A stretch of DNA of 64,000 bases from CAIWHR01 sp963809965 (GCA_963809965.1 CAWELU010000006.1:1-64000), one strand, 5' to 3'; counted from the stretch's first letter, positions 8,190 through 16,832 are shown. Translations and numbers: made by a program. Notes: generated by a model not told the origin, from the sequence alone.

Positions 8190-8325
8190 GCGCGGTGGCG
8201 GTAGGCGTGGCATCTCTGTGTCCGCGCCTTTCGGTTCGCGGTGCCCTACTAGCCGCTCCATGGCTCCGTTTCCAGTCGCCGCTCATCGAACCGGACGTGC
8301 AGATCTCCCGCATCCGGCTCTCGGA
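8190..8325 (-). mobile_element. 3' remnant of a group II intron (domain V and following sequence)
   Basis: On the minus strand 8320 to 8288 reads GAGCCGGATGCGG, then GAGATC, then TGCACGTCCGGTTC. This folds as the conserved group II domain V hairpin: GAGCCGGA pairs with TCCGGTTC around an inner stem and bulge, and the catalytic AGC triad is in place. It is followed by GATGAGCGGCGACTGGAAAC, the kind of sequence found after domain V in bacterial introns. No reverse transcriptase ORF remains, because an IS3 fragment begins within 20 bases upstream of domain V. Only the 3' end of the intron survives. The exact 3' splice end cannot be fixed by eye. Confidence 0.65.
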
Positions 8326-8338
8326 CAAGACGCATGAG

Positions 8339-8908
8339 ACAACGGCAATTCGCGAGGAGACCTGCGCCAAATACGGCATCGCTCGCGACACCCTGACCCT
8401 GCATTCGGATCGCGGCAGCCCGATGCGCGCCAAGACCACCGCCGAGTTGCTCGTCGATCTTGGCGTGGCGGCCTCGTACTCGCGGCCGCGGGTGTCCAAC
8501 GACAACCCGTTCTCGGAGTCCCAGTTCAAGACGCTCAAGTACCGGCCCGAGTTCCCGCCTTGCTTCGAGGGACTCGACCACGCCCGCACGCATCTGCGCG
8601 CATTCTTCGGCTGGTACAACGACGAGCATCGCCATTCCGGCATCGGCTTCATGACCCCGGCGATGGTGCACTTCGGCCAAGCACCGGCGATCGACAGGCA
8701 ACGCCATCGCGTCCTGCACGCGGCCTACGCCGCCCATCCCGAGCGCTTCAAGGGCCGGTTGCCCACACCACCTGCGGTGCCCACGCTCGTTGGTATCAAT
8801 CTGCCACCACCCCAGCCCCACCCTCAACCCACGGAGACCCGCAATGACGTGACCACGACACCCGCGTTGCTCACTAATTTCCACAACGAGGTGTCTCAAA
8901 GTCATTGA
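8339..8908 (+). pseudogene. IS3-family transposase (orfB), 5'-truncated
   Basis: The C-terminal half of an IS3-type DDE integrase-core transposase is visible: TLTLHSDRGSPMRAKTTAEL with the second catalytic Asp, then SRPRVSNDNPFSESQFKTLK with the catalytic Glu. The typical tail follows (RAFFGWYNDEHRHSGIGFMT, PAMVHFG). The first catalytic Asp and orfA are missing. The frame is intact to its stop at 8906-8908. The sequence after it (GTGTCTCAAAGTCATTGACA) resembles an IS terminus. The left break falls against the group II intron remnant, so one event may have joined the two. Confidence 0.8.
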
Positions 8909-8919
8909 CACATTCCGGG

Positions 8920-9075
8920 GCAGAAAGGCTGGGCTACGTACTGCAGATCTCGGAAGCCATCCGGCTGGCTGACAACCTTCGGCAGGTACCGGCCCGCAGA
9001 ACGCTCGACACTGCTTTCGACCTACTCTCCGAACTGACGCCGGCAGCCCAGGCTCACAAGCCTTGCTGTGGCTAG
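8920..9075 (+). pseudogene. C-terminal fragment of an unidentified gene
   Basis: A frame opens at the end of the IS3 fragment and reads ERLGYVLQISEAIRLADNLR, QVPARRTLDTAFDLLSELTP, then AAQAHKPCCG and a TAG at 9073-9075. The helical, leucine-rich composition is coding-like. The IS3 end replaces whatever preceded it. The next gene starts 27 nt downstream with its own ribosome binding site, so this was probably the upstream member of a pair. No family recognised. Confidence 0.45.
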
Positions 9076-9102
9076 TACCGCACTTTCTATTAGGAGCACA
9101 CC

Positions 9103-9291
9103 ATGGCACGGGCCCGTAGTGCAGCCCGCAGAGTTGGTCTCGTTGCCCGGAAGTCCCGCCGTCGGCGGGGAACCCTCGACAACCGTGGCGGTTTCACGCT
9201 CATCGAGCCGTTCCGCAATATGATCGTCGCAGGTGAGCGGCTCGATCTTTCGGCGGAAGACGTGATCGAACTCTGTCGCACGCAGAAGTAG
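9103..9291 (+). CDS. Hypothetical 62-aa basic protein
   Basis: This short protein is strongly basic at its N-terminus (MARARSAARRVGLVARKSRR). A more conserved-looking second half reads GGFTLIEPFRNMIVAGERLD, then LSAEDVIELCRTQK. AGGAG 7 nt before the ATG supports the start. The basic half could bind nucleic acid. It has no membrane segment or signal peptide. Placed between fragments of mobile elements, it probably came with them. I do not recognise the family. Confidence 0.55.
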   Translation: MARARSAARRVGLVARKSRRRRGTLDNRGGFTLIEPFRNMIVAGERLDLSAEDVIELCRTQK

Positions 9292-9531
9292 CCTCATGAC
9301 AACGGCCGCGGCTGAACTTCGCCTCAACGCACGGGTGACCAGATCCCGCAGACTGTTCCTGGGGAACCATCATGAACGCCGACGCGTAGCGTCCCCCCAA
9401 CGAAGCGCCCCCACTTCGGATTCGGTTTTCCCGCCCTTCCGCCACGAACGGCGCGCCGCCCGTCGCGTATGGCTTGCTGGTTTGGAGCGAGGGCGCGTGC
9501 GAGGGCGCTGATTACCCTTTCGAGCCCTGGC

Positions 9532-9620
9532 GGGAACGTAATCGGTGAGCTTGTCCTCGGCGTCGATCCGGGGCTAAGCAGTCCCATTGCGCTCGTAGAT
9601 GGTAAGTGCCTGCCCCGGCG
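9532..9620 (+). pseudogene. RuvC-like (RNase H fold) nuclease, N-terminal fragment
   Basis: The frame contains VIGELVLGVDPGLSSPIALV followed by DGKCLPRR. It matches the first strand pair of RuvC-type nucleases (xxxGxDPGLS.G.A.V), including the first catalytic Asp. The reading frame is cut at about 9621 by the left end of the IS21 element, and no continuation appears beyond its right end. No start codon is obvious upstream. It is a short fragment, so the family call is tentative. Confidence 0.5.
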
Positions 9621-9719
9621 TTGTGTGAGTTATCACGCAATACTGAGCAGGTTTGAGGCTGTTTGATCACGTAAAAGTGAGCAGCCTGACAGACTCCGCA
9701 GTTTGCGGAGCGACCTGGA

Positions 9720-11299
9720 GTGATCTGCGTGGAAACGATCGGCAAGATTCGGCGCTGGCACCGAGTGGACAAGCTCAGCATCAGCGAGATTGCGAGGCGG
9801 CTGTCGGCGTCGCGCAACACGATAGCGAAGTACCTGGACGGCGAGGTCACCCAGCCGAAGTACAAGCAGCGCCCGAAGCGCGCCCCGGTGATGGGGGCGT
9901 GGGTGGAGACGCTGGAGGCGATGCTGGCCGCGGACGCCAGCGGCCGCGGAAGGAGCAGCGCACCGCCCAGCGGCTGCATGATGGACTGGTGCAGGACGGT
10001 TTCACCGGCTCGTATCCGACGGTGCAACGGTTCGTCAAGGCGTGGCACGAGGAGCGCCGGCATAGCCCGGGCACCGTCTTCATCCCGCAGAGCTTCGCGC
10101 CGGGGGAGGCGTATCAGTTCGACTGGAGCTACGAGACGGTCGACCTGGGCGGCCGACCGACGCCGGTGAAGGTGGCGCATTTGCGCTTGTGTCACTCGCG
10201 GGTGTTCCTGGCGGTGGCGTATCTGCGCGAAGCCCAGGAGATGGTGTTCGACGCCCACTGGCGGGCGTTCAGCCTGTGGGGTGGCAGCTGCCAGCGCGGG
10301 ATCTACGACAACCTCAAGACCGCGGTCGAACTGATCTTCACGGGCAAGGCGCGGCAGTACAACCGCAAGTTCCTGCAGATGGCCAGCCATTACCTGATCG
10401 AGCCGGTGGCGTGCACGCCGGCGGCCGGGTGGGAGAAGGGTCAGGTCGAGAACCAGGTCGGTCATGTGCGGGAGAACATCTTCACGCCGCGGCTGCGTTG
10501 CGCGGATCTCGCCGAGCTCAACGCACTGCTGAGGCGGCGCTGCGTGCAGCTGGCGCAGGCGATCCCGCACCCCGAGCAGCGCGAGCGCACCCGCTGGGAA
10601 GTGTTCGAAGCCTCGGAGCGCGCGCTGCTGGTGCCGCTGGCGGACGAGTTCGACGGCTGCGCCGAGCGTGAGGTCCGGGTCAGCTCGACGGCCCTGGTGC
10701 ACGTTGATCGCAACCGCTACAGCGTGGATTGCCGTTACGCCGGCAAGACGGTGTCGCTGCGCACCTACGCCGAGCGGATCGTGGCGGTGGCCGCGGGCCA
10801 GATCGTCGGCGAGCATGTGCGCAGTTTCGAGCGGGATCGCACCTTCTTCGATCCCTGGCACTACGTGGCGGCGCTGGAGAAGAAACCCGGGGCACTGCGC
10901 AACGGCGCGCCGTTCAAGGATTGGGCACTGCCGCCGGCGCTGCGGGAGATGCGGGATCGCCTGGGCGCCAAGGTCGGTGGCGATCGCCAGTTCGTGACCA
11001 TTCTCGCCACCATCACCGAGGACGGCATCGAGGCGGTCAACGTGGCGTGTGAACTGGCCTTGGAGGCCAACGCCATCAACGACAGCTACGTGCTCAATGC
11101 GCTGAACCGGCTCAAGCCGCAGCCGGCGGCCGAAGTCGTCGTGGCGCCACCGCGACTGCAACTCAAGGAGGAACCCAAGGCCGACGTAGCACGCTACGAC
11201 CGGCTGCTGAAGAAACTGGCGGTGGCGGCAATCGCCGCGATGCCGATGTTGATGGCCGCGGTGTCGAATCGCGTGGAGGTGCCCTGTGGAACGCCATGA
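9720..11299 (+). CDS. istA: IS21 transposase IstA, one frameshift
   Basis: IstA is the DDE transposase of IS21 elements. From the start MICVETIGKIRRWHRVDKLS the N-terminal helix-turn-helix follows (SISEIARRLSASRNTIAKYL). The frame then shifts near 9945 into RPRKEQRTAQRLHDGLVQDG. The catalytic core is continuous from there: AYQFDWSYETVDLGGRPTPV (first Asp), GIYDNLKTAVE (second Asp) and GWEKGQVENQVGHVRENIF (Glu). The C-terminal region ends VSNRVEVPCGTP. Joined length is about 525 residues, normal for IstA. The stop overlaps the start of istB. One indel separates this copy from an intact gene. Confidence 0.85.
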
Positions 11300-12106
11300 G
11301 ATGCTGCTGAAGCTCAAGGCGCTGAAGCTGCACGGGATGGCGGCGGCCTTCGATGAGGTGATCGACGAGGGCATCAAGCGCAGTCGCACCCCGTTCGACG
11401 TGCTGGGGCGGTTGCTGGCGGCGGAGGATAGCGAGCGCCACGCACGCTCGATTCGCTATCAGATGACCGGGGCCAAGTTCCCCGAGTATCGCGAGCTCGC
11501 CACCTTCGACTTCGCCGAGTCGCCGGTCAACGAGCAGCAGATCCGCACGCTGCACGAGGGCGGCTTCACCGAGGAGACCCGCAACATCGTCCTGGTCGGC
11601 GGGCCCGGCACCGGCAAAAGCCATCTCGGGCTGGCGCTGGCCATTCAAGCGGTCAAGACTCAATCAGCGCGCGCGCTTCTTCAACATCGTCGATCTGGTC
11701 AACCGGCTCGAGCAGGAGAAAGCGGCCGGCAAGCAAGGTCGCCTCGCGCAGCGGCTCACGCACGTGGATGCCGTCGTGTTGGACGAGCTCGGATACTTAC
11801 CCGTCAGCGCCAACGGCGGCGCGCTGCTGTTTCACCTGATCTCGAAACTCTACGAGAAAACCAGCCTGATCATCACCACCAACCTGTCGTTCTCGGAGTG
11901 GGTCAAGGTGTTTGGCGATGCCAAGATGACCACGGCACTGCTCGACCGGGTCACCCACCGCTGCGACATCATCGAAACCGGCAACGACAGCTATCGTCTG
12001 AAGAAACGCAACCAAGCCGCGCCCGCCAACCGCAAATCCAAGGAGAAAACCCTCAAACCAACCCCTGAAACCCCATCCGGCCCTGCTCAGTTTTACGTGA
12101 TCACAC
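11286..12106 (+). CDS. istB: IS21 helper ATPase IstB, one frameshift
   Basis: IstB is the AAA+ ATPase that assists IstA in target capture. It starts with GTG at 11286, inside the end of istA (ERHEMLLKLKALKLHGMAAA). Walker A is NIVLVGGPGTGKSHLGLALA. The frame shifts near 11670, then VNRLEQEKAAGKQG leads to Walker B VDAVVLDELGYLPVSANGGA and the sensor region SLIITTNLSFSEWVKVFGDA. The C-terminus NRKSKEKTLKPTPETPSG has no stop before the right terminal repeat; the frame would read on into flanking DNA. The frame of the first half ends separately at 12068. Confidence 0.8.
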
Positions 12107-13016
12107 CTGCTCTGGTTTCGATGATCATTGACATCATTGCGCGGCGCGGACCGGCTGCCCGCATTTCGGTCTTCGATCGGTCAGCAGAACGGACTGCACA
12201 CGTTCGGGCTCGTGGGCCTGCTGGTGAAGTACGCGCCGGACGTGGGAACGGCGCTGCGCAGCTTCGTGCGCCATCTGCATCTTCACGTCCAAGGCGCGTC
12301 CGTGAACCTGGCGGTGGACGGCAACATCGGCGATGCTGACCTGGCAGGTCCACGAACCGGGGGTCGAGGCCATCGACCACGTCGGGGATGGCGCGGTCGC
12401 GACCCTGCACAACATCATGCGCGAGCTGTGCGGTCCCGATTGGAGGCCCACCGAGGCCTGGTTCGCACACCGCAGGCCGGCGGATGTCGGCCCGTTCCGC
12501 CGGTTCTTCCGGGTCCCGTTGCGCTTCGACGCCGAGCAGTACGCGCTGCTGTTCCCCGCCGGATATCCTGAAGCACCGCCTGCCCGGCATCGACGACGAG
12601 TTGCGCCGTCTGCTGCAAAGGCAGATCGAATCGCTCGAGCGACGCCACGGCGACGACTTCCCGGCGCAGGTGCGCAGCGTGCTGCACACGGCGCTCATGA
12701 CCGGTCACGCCAAGGCCGACCAGGTCGCCGCGCTCTTCGGGATGCACAGCCGCACGCTGAATCGCCGCCTCAACGCTTTCGGCGTCGCCTTCCAGCAACT
12801 CGTGGACGAGAGCCGCTTCGAGATCGCCCGGCAGATGCTGGAATACTCGGCGATCGAGGTCGGCCAGATCTCCGACTCTGCTCGGCTACGCCGCGCCCGG
12901 CGTGTTCACGCGGGCGTTTCGCCGCTGGAGCGGCACGACGCCGGCCGAGTGGCGAGCGATGCGCAGTCCCGGGCCCCGAGGCCTGCTTGGCGGACGGCCA
13001 TGCCGGAGTCGCGTGA
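12107..13016 (+). pseudogene. AraC-family transcriptional regulator, beheaded and frameshifted
   Basis: The gene begins immediately after the IS21 right end, without its first 50 or so residues (CPHFGLRS, NGLHTFGLVGLLVKYAPDVG). The arabinose-binding-like N-terminal domain continues through VQGASVNLAVDG, MLTWQVHEPGVEAIDHVGDG and FFRVPLRFDAEQYALLFPA. The DNA-binding domain follows: ADQVAALFGMHSRTLNRRLN, RFEIARQMLEYSAIEVGQIS and PGVFTRAFRRWSGTTPAEW. At least three frame changes are needed. With the head removed by IS21 and several shifts, this gene is surely inactive. The end is uncertain because the last frame runs on. Confidence 0.8.
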
Positions 13017-13079
13017 CGGAGCAGCGGCAGCGACCTCCTGGCCCCCGCAACGATCCGGCGCGGGATGAACGACCGGAGC

Positions 13080-14315
13080 TCAGAAGAGCACCCGCAACAG
13101 GCGATCGACCAGTTCCTCCACCGAGAACGTCGTCAGCAGCAGCGGCGCCACCGGCAGCCAGCGTGCGATCGCCAGCGTCATGATGTTCCGCATGGAGAAC
13201 GGCACCATCGTGCATGCCATCGACCACGAGGAAGCCGTTGCGCAGATCCGCCAGCGACTGGATGTCGGCGCTGCCGAGCAGCGGCTCGTCGGCGGGAGGC
13301 CGCCGCCGCGAATCCACTTGCGGTCGAACTCGCGCGCGTAGCGCTGCCCCAGCGGTCCGTAGTGCTCGCCATTCCCCTGCGCCGCGCCGCGCGCAGCTGC
13401 TGCGCAGAAGAAGAGCAGCGGCCCGAGCACGGCGAACGTCAGCAGTCGCCACCGTGCCGACGATTTCCACCTTGAAGTCGAGCAGCTTCGCGCCGGTGTA
13501 GAAGATCCGGTTGGCCATCATTCCGGCGAGCACCGTGCCGAGCCCGAGCAGGACAGGCCGGTACGCGCGTTCCGACCAGCGCGAGGAAATGCAGTCCTGC
13601 CGTGCCGTCGGGATGCAGCGGCTCCAGGTTGAGGTCGATGCGCGACACCTGCCACATGAAGCGCGCCCAGATGAGCATCCGGAAGTACCAGCGCAGGCAC
13701 AGGAACTGGAACACCGGCATGGCGACGAGCGCCGCCCACCAGCCCGCGAGCGAACGGCTGCAGGCTGGCCCGCCGAGGCGGTCGCGTACCAGCTGTTCAC
13801 GTCGAGCGCGACCTGGTCGCGCCATACGAACGGGATCGCCCACGGCGTACACGAAGGCGAGCAGCAGCAGCTCGGCCACGACCGAGTTGCGCAGCCGCAG
13901 GGCCGACGCGATGGCCGCGTCGAAGCGCGACCGCGCGGCGTCGGGGACGAGCCCGTTGAGGACGAACTCGCGCACGATGGAGGAATCCCCCGGTGGACCC
14001 TGACTTCCGCGTAAAGGAGCAGCGGCGCGGCAATCAGGAGGCGCACGTGCGTTTCCACGTCCCGCAGGAACGTGAGCGCGACGCCGCTTCCCCAGGCGTG
14101 ACCTTCCGGATCGACAGCACCAGCAGCGGCACCCACGTGATCGCGATCACCGCCAGCACGCGCCGGCGCGTGAACTCCAGCGCATCTCCGGACAGCCGCG
14201 TGCGTCGCCACAGACGGAAGAGCGCGCCGCCGCCGCACGAGGGAGAATTCGTCCGTATCCGTCGGGGGCGTTCGTTGGCAGCGGACGCGAGTATTTCCGG
14301 TTGAGTGTTCAGCAT
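13080..14315 (-). pseudogene. Polytopic membrane protein, several frameshifts; last gene of a six-gene operon
   Basis: Blocks of one protein of about 400 residues lie in order in different frames: MLNTQPEILASAANERPRRI, GALFRLWRRTRLSGDALEFT, RRRVLAVIAITWVPLLVLSI, ETHVRLLIAAPLLLYAEVRV, VREFVLNGLVPDAARSRFDA, SLAGWWAALVAMPVFQFLCL, GMMANRIFYTGAKLLDFKVE, WLPVAPLLLTTFSVEELVDR. I count six or seven hydrophobic helices, so it is an integral inner-membrane protein. The family is not one I can name. The start is well defined: GGAGG 6 nt before the ATG at 14315, which overlaps the TGA of the DUF202 gene. That overlap implies translational coupling. At least four shifts are required. Confidence 0.65.
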
Positions 14316-14768
14316 CGCTGACCTCCGGCTACGCAGAGCTTGCTCGGCGGCATCCATCGAACCCGGATGCCGCCATTCAGGCGTTCAGGATCGACGGCGA
14401 CGAGCGCAAAGAGCCCGAGCGCCCCGACCACGATCGAAACGAACTTGCTCATCGAGCGGGGCATGTCGGCATACAGCTCGGCGCAGCGCTCTCAGGTCGC
14501 GCGCGTGCTCGACCGTGCCGAGCACCAGCGACAGCAGCCCGATGCCGATCAATGCAAGGCCGAATCCGCGCGGGCCGAGGAGCATCGCGATGGGCGGCGC
14601 GGTCTTCATCTCGATCTCGAAGAACTTGTAGACCGAGAACCCGAACGTGATGAGCGAGGTGGCTGTGCGGATCCAGGCCATCATCGTGCGCTCGTACGCA
14701 ATGCGCGTGCGCTCGAAGGCCAACGTGGTGGCCGTGTCGAGCGCCTTGCCGTTGCCCGCCGCGTTCAT
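14309..14768 (-). CDS. DUF202 (YidH-type) small membrane protein, frameshift near the C-terminus
   Basis: DUF202 proteins are three-helix inner-membrane proteins of about 120 residues. This one begins MNAAGNGKALDTATTLAFER and has the family signature ERTRIAYERTMMAWIRTATS, a first helix (LITFGFSVYKFFEIE) and a second (GFGLALIGIGLLSLVLGTVE). A shift at about 14490, after EHARDLRAL, moves the rest to another frame: ELYADMPRSMSKFVSIVVGA, then LGLFALVAVDPERLNGGIRV forming the third helix, ending at the TGA at 14309-14311. That stop overlaps the start of the next gene. In the unshifted frame the protein would end at 14385 in Arg-rich nonsense. Confidence 0.75.
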
Positions 14769-14789
14769 TTCAAATTCACTCCTTCGCGT

Positions 14790-14963
14790 TCACTCGCCTG
14801 GGCCGGTATCGAACTTGACGTGTTTCGGGAACGGCACGCTGATCATGTCGGCGATCGGGTTCTGCGCCGCCTTGGCGAGGCTGGCGGCATCGTCCCCCTG
14901 CGCCGCCGCCGGTGCCGCTAACAGCATCGCGAAGACAATCACAATCGGGTAGTGCTTCAACAT
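14790..14963 (-). pseudogene. Truncated outer-membrane transporter-like gene (57 aa)
   Basis: This begins MLKHYPIVIVFAMLLAAPAA, a signal peptide with probable cleavage after AAAQG. It continues SLAKAAQNPIADMISVPFPK and stops after KFDTGPGE. The mature part matches the N-terminus of the full-length protein at 38813-39634 (ELAKLAQNPVGNLISVPFQN, LNFGPEKG). About 215 residues of the presumed beta-barrel are missing. Its ATG overlaps the rhodanese stop (TGATG), so it is still placed for coupled translation. It may be a decayed gene, or a small periplasmic protein retained in this form. The intact ends and overlap leave the second option open. Confidence 0.7.
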
Positions 14964-15526
14964 CACGGAGGCGCCAGATTCGTCTGAGAAGCGCCTTCCT
15001 GAATGATGATCGTTTCGGGATCCACGTCGTAAACCCAGGGCGCGCAGTTCTTCCAGCCGTTCTTCATCCTCTTGCCGTGAAACACGCTCTCGGGATCGTC
15101 GACCGTGTCGCCCTCGATTCCATCGACGATGTTGTACGCGTTGGTGAAGCCGGCTGCCGCGAGCTGGTTGACGGCCATCGCGCCGCGGCCGCCTGACCGG
15201 CACGTGACCAGCAGGATGTCCCCTGGTTGCGCGATCTCCCTGACCTGCGCAACGAACGACGCGTTCATCTTCGGACCGTACGTGAACTTGCCGTCCTTTC
15301 TCTCGTAGGTCACGAAGGCCACCGGAACGTTCCACGCCATTTCGGGGTGGCCGACGAATGCGAACTCCTCGGGGGTGCGCACGTCGATGATCTTCACCTT
15401 GTCGGGCGCAGCCTTCCACATCTCGTAAGACTGCGCGGCCGTCACGTACAGCGCGAGCGTGGTCTGCTTCATCTTCGGGAGCTCGCTGCCCACCACCGTC
15501 GGCCCCGGATTGCGATTCAGCGTCAC
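14963..15526 (-). CDS. Rhodanese-like domain protein
   Basis: Rhodanese domains transfer sulfane sulfur through a cysteine in a six-residue loop. This 187-aa protein is complete. KIIDVRTPEEFAFVGHPEMA is the N-terminal CH2A-like motif, and DILLVTCRSGGRGAMAVNQL holds the active-site Cys in the loop CRSGGR. It continues AGFTNAYNIVDGIEGDTVDD. Its C-terminus is extended (SVFHGKRMKNGWKNCAPWVY, DVDPETIIIQEG). It has no signal peptide. It starts with GTG at 15526, with GGGAGG about 6 nt upstream. It is the third gene of the 16668-13080 operon, 24 nt after the 225-aa protein and overlapping the next gene. The role in sulfur or cyanide handling is inferred from the family only. Confidence 0.85.
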   Translation of the reverse strand: MTLNRNPGPTVVGSELPKMKQTTLALYVTAAQSYEMWKAAPDKVKIIDVRTPEEFAFVGHPEMAWNVPVAFVTYERKDGKFTYGPKMNASFVAQVREIAQPGDILLVTCRSGGRGAMAVNQLAAAGFTNAYNIVDGIEGDTVDDPESVFHGKRMKNGWKNCAPWVYDVDPETIIIQEGASQTNLAPP

Positions 15527-15550
15527 GATGAACCTCCCTCTTGTCTTTCG

Positions 15551-16228
15551 TTACGGCACGTAGTTGGCACTGACGTCCTTGCCGTAGCCGCAGCCTTGGT
15601 ACGTGTTACCGAGATCGTCGCGAATGATCGCGGCCCAGCCGCCCGCACGCCCGGTGTCGAGCGAGAGGTTCTCGGTGAGCACCTTGGTCTCGAACTTCCA
15701 GCCCGCCGGCAGGTTCTTGAGCTTGCTTCCCACCGTATTGAGGTTGTCCGGATTGAGGCTCGGATCGACGGCTTTGGTGTATTCCTGCAGGACCCATACC
15801 GTGCCGTTCGGGTCACGCAGCACATGGAGCGGTTTGCCTGCGTAGAAGATCCAGTTGGTGTTGCGTTGGATGAGCGATGGCACGTACGCGCTCTGGAACT
15901 GGGCGATCATTTCGGCACCGGTCATGTCTCCGGCCCAATTCATCTTGACGCCATGGAAGTCGACGGTATCGCCGCTCGCGTACTCCACTTCGTCCATCAT
16001 CCAGAAGCGGCCGCTGTTGACCGCGCACTTGTCCACCTCGAGCTCACGTGCGAGCTTCTCCGGATCGATTTTCTTGTGGTCTTCCGGGCCGACTGGAAGC
16101 GTGGCGGCCGTATAGACGTGGGCCCGCTGCGTCTTGCCGACGCCGACGAAGGCACCGAGTCCGCAGAACGCTGCGCCTCGCGTGTTTTTGGCGTGGACTC
16201 TACGAGTAGGACCTGGTTTGAGTTTCAT
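15551..16228 (-). CDS. Hypothetical 225-aa protein with paralogous fragments nearby
   Basis: This complete soluble-looking protein starts MKLKPGPTRRVHAKNTRGAA. It has a middle block FWMMDEVEYASGDTVDFHGV and NTNWIFYAGKPLHVLRDPNG, and a C-terminal block VGSKLKNLPAGWKFETKVLT, then QGCGYGKDVSANYVP. I do not recognise the family. AGGAGAG upstream supports the ATG at 16228, and the preceding membrane-protein gene overlaps it (ATGA). The C-terminal block recurs in two decayed copies, at 16758-16826 and 19432-19656, so this gene family was duplicated locally. The first residues could be a poor signal or leader region. The mature domain appears globular and rich in Trp and Tyr, which would suit ligand binding. 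Confidence 0.75.
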   Translation of the reverse strand: MKLKPGPTRRVHAKNTRGAAFCGLGAFVGVGKTQRAHVYTAATLPVGPEDHKKIDPEKLARELEVDKCAVNSGRFWMMDEVEYASGDTVDFHGVKMNWAGDMTGAEMIAQFQSAYVPSLIQRNTNWIFYAGKPLHVLRDPNGTVWVLQEYTKAVDPSLNPDNLNTVGSKLKNLPAGWKFETKVLTENLSLDTGRAGGWAAIIRDDLGNTYQGCGYGKDVSANYVP

Positions 16229-16668
16229 TTGCTCTCCTGTTTCGGTTGAACGTGAGATGAACCCGCCCCGCGGGCCTTGCGAAGAAGGTAGTGGACGAGA
16301 AGGTAGAGGGGCCCCCGGACGAGGACGTACGGCACGATGGCGCAGAGGACGGCCACGACCAGCACCATTCCGGGGTAGACCCAGCGGAAGACGATCAGCT
16401 GGTACGTGACGTCGAGGACGACGGCCACGATGAAGATCCGGCCGATGTTCTTGAGCCCTTGTTGGAAGAGTCGGTTCCGCTCGCGCGGATCCTCGATCAG
16501 CAGCCCCAGGAAGGCGGGCCGCCCTTCCCGGTGATCCGTCCAGGCGGCACGCAAGGCAAGGACGGTGACGACCGTGGGCATGACCACGAGCCGAAAGTTC
16601 AGCGGCCCGCTCAACCGGCCGACGAGCTGGGCGAACCCGAGCGTCAGCATGTTGAGAATGGTGTCCAT
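16225..16668 (-). CDS. Membrane protein, first gene of a six-gene overlapping operon
   Basis: This 147-aa protein begins MDTILNMLTLGFAQLVGRLS. It has three or four hydrophobic segments: LNFRLVVMPTVVTVLALRAA, GRIFIVAVVLDVTYQLIVFR, and YPGMVLVVAVLCAIVPYVLV with RGPLYLLVHYLLRKARG. A conserved-looking soluble loop (EDPRERNRLFQQGLKNIG) separates the first two. AGGAG 7 nt before the ATG at 16668 supports the start. The stop overlaps the next start as ATGA. I cannot name the family. As first gene of the operon it probably provides the membrane anchor or transport part of whatever the cluster does. Confidence 0.75.
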   Translation of the reverse strand: MDTILNMLTLGFAQLVGRLSGPLNFRLVVMPTVVTVLALRAAWTDHREGRPAFLGLLIEDPRERNRLFQQGLKNIGRIFIVAVVLDVTYQLIVFRWVYPGMVLVVAVLCAIVPYVLVRGPLYLLVHYLLRKARGAGSSHVQPKQESK

Positions 16669-16757
16669 AAGTGTCTCCTATTCCTTTCCACTCCGCACCG
16701 AAGCGCGGTAGAACGGGCCCTTCCCCGTTCTCCGCGTTCCCCTGGTTTCTCCGGTAT

Positions 16758-16826
16758 TCACGGAATGTAGTTGGCGCTGCCCGCGGTCCCCACGATCCTT
16801 CCAAGTCCGACAGTGCCCGGGCGCAT
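16758..16826 (-). pseudogene. C-terminal remnant of a second copy of the 225-aa family
   Basis: A 22-codon frame reads MRPGTVGLGRIVGTAGSANY, then IP and TGA. Its end (SANYIP, stop) matches the end of the 225-aa protein (SANYVP, stop) and of the 19.4 kb fragment (SANYLP). It stands just upstream of the operon's first gene. Everything N-terminal to it has been lost. Confidence 0.5.
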
Positions 16827-16832
16827 CCACAC

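Larger units (their letters stand above)
9622..12106 (+). mobile_element. IS21-family insertion sequence
   Basis: The element has istA and istB in the classical overlapping order. Its ends are related: the left end (9622-9650) finishes in TACTGAGCAG and the right end (12083-12106) begins CTGCTCAGTTTTACGTGATC, an inverted match. A second internal copy of the terminal motif (TGATCACGTAAAAGTGAGCA) lies at 9664-9683, as is usual for the multiple-repeat ends of IS21 elements. Flanking genes do not match each other (RuvC-like fragment on the left, AraC-type gene on the right), so no target duplication or rejoined gene is evident. Confidence 0.85.

Noticed and set aside
9512..11389. 625-aa open frame on the minus strand
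   Set aside because: It is antisense to istA, which has all catalytic motifs; composition is His/Arg-rich shadow of a GC-rich gene.
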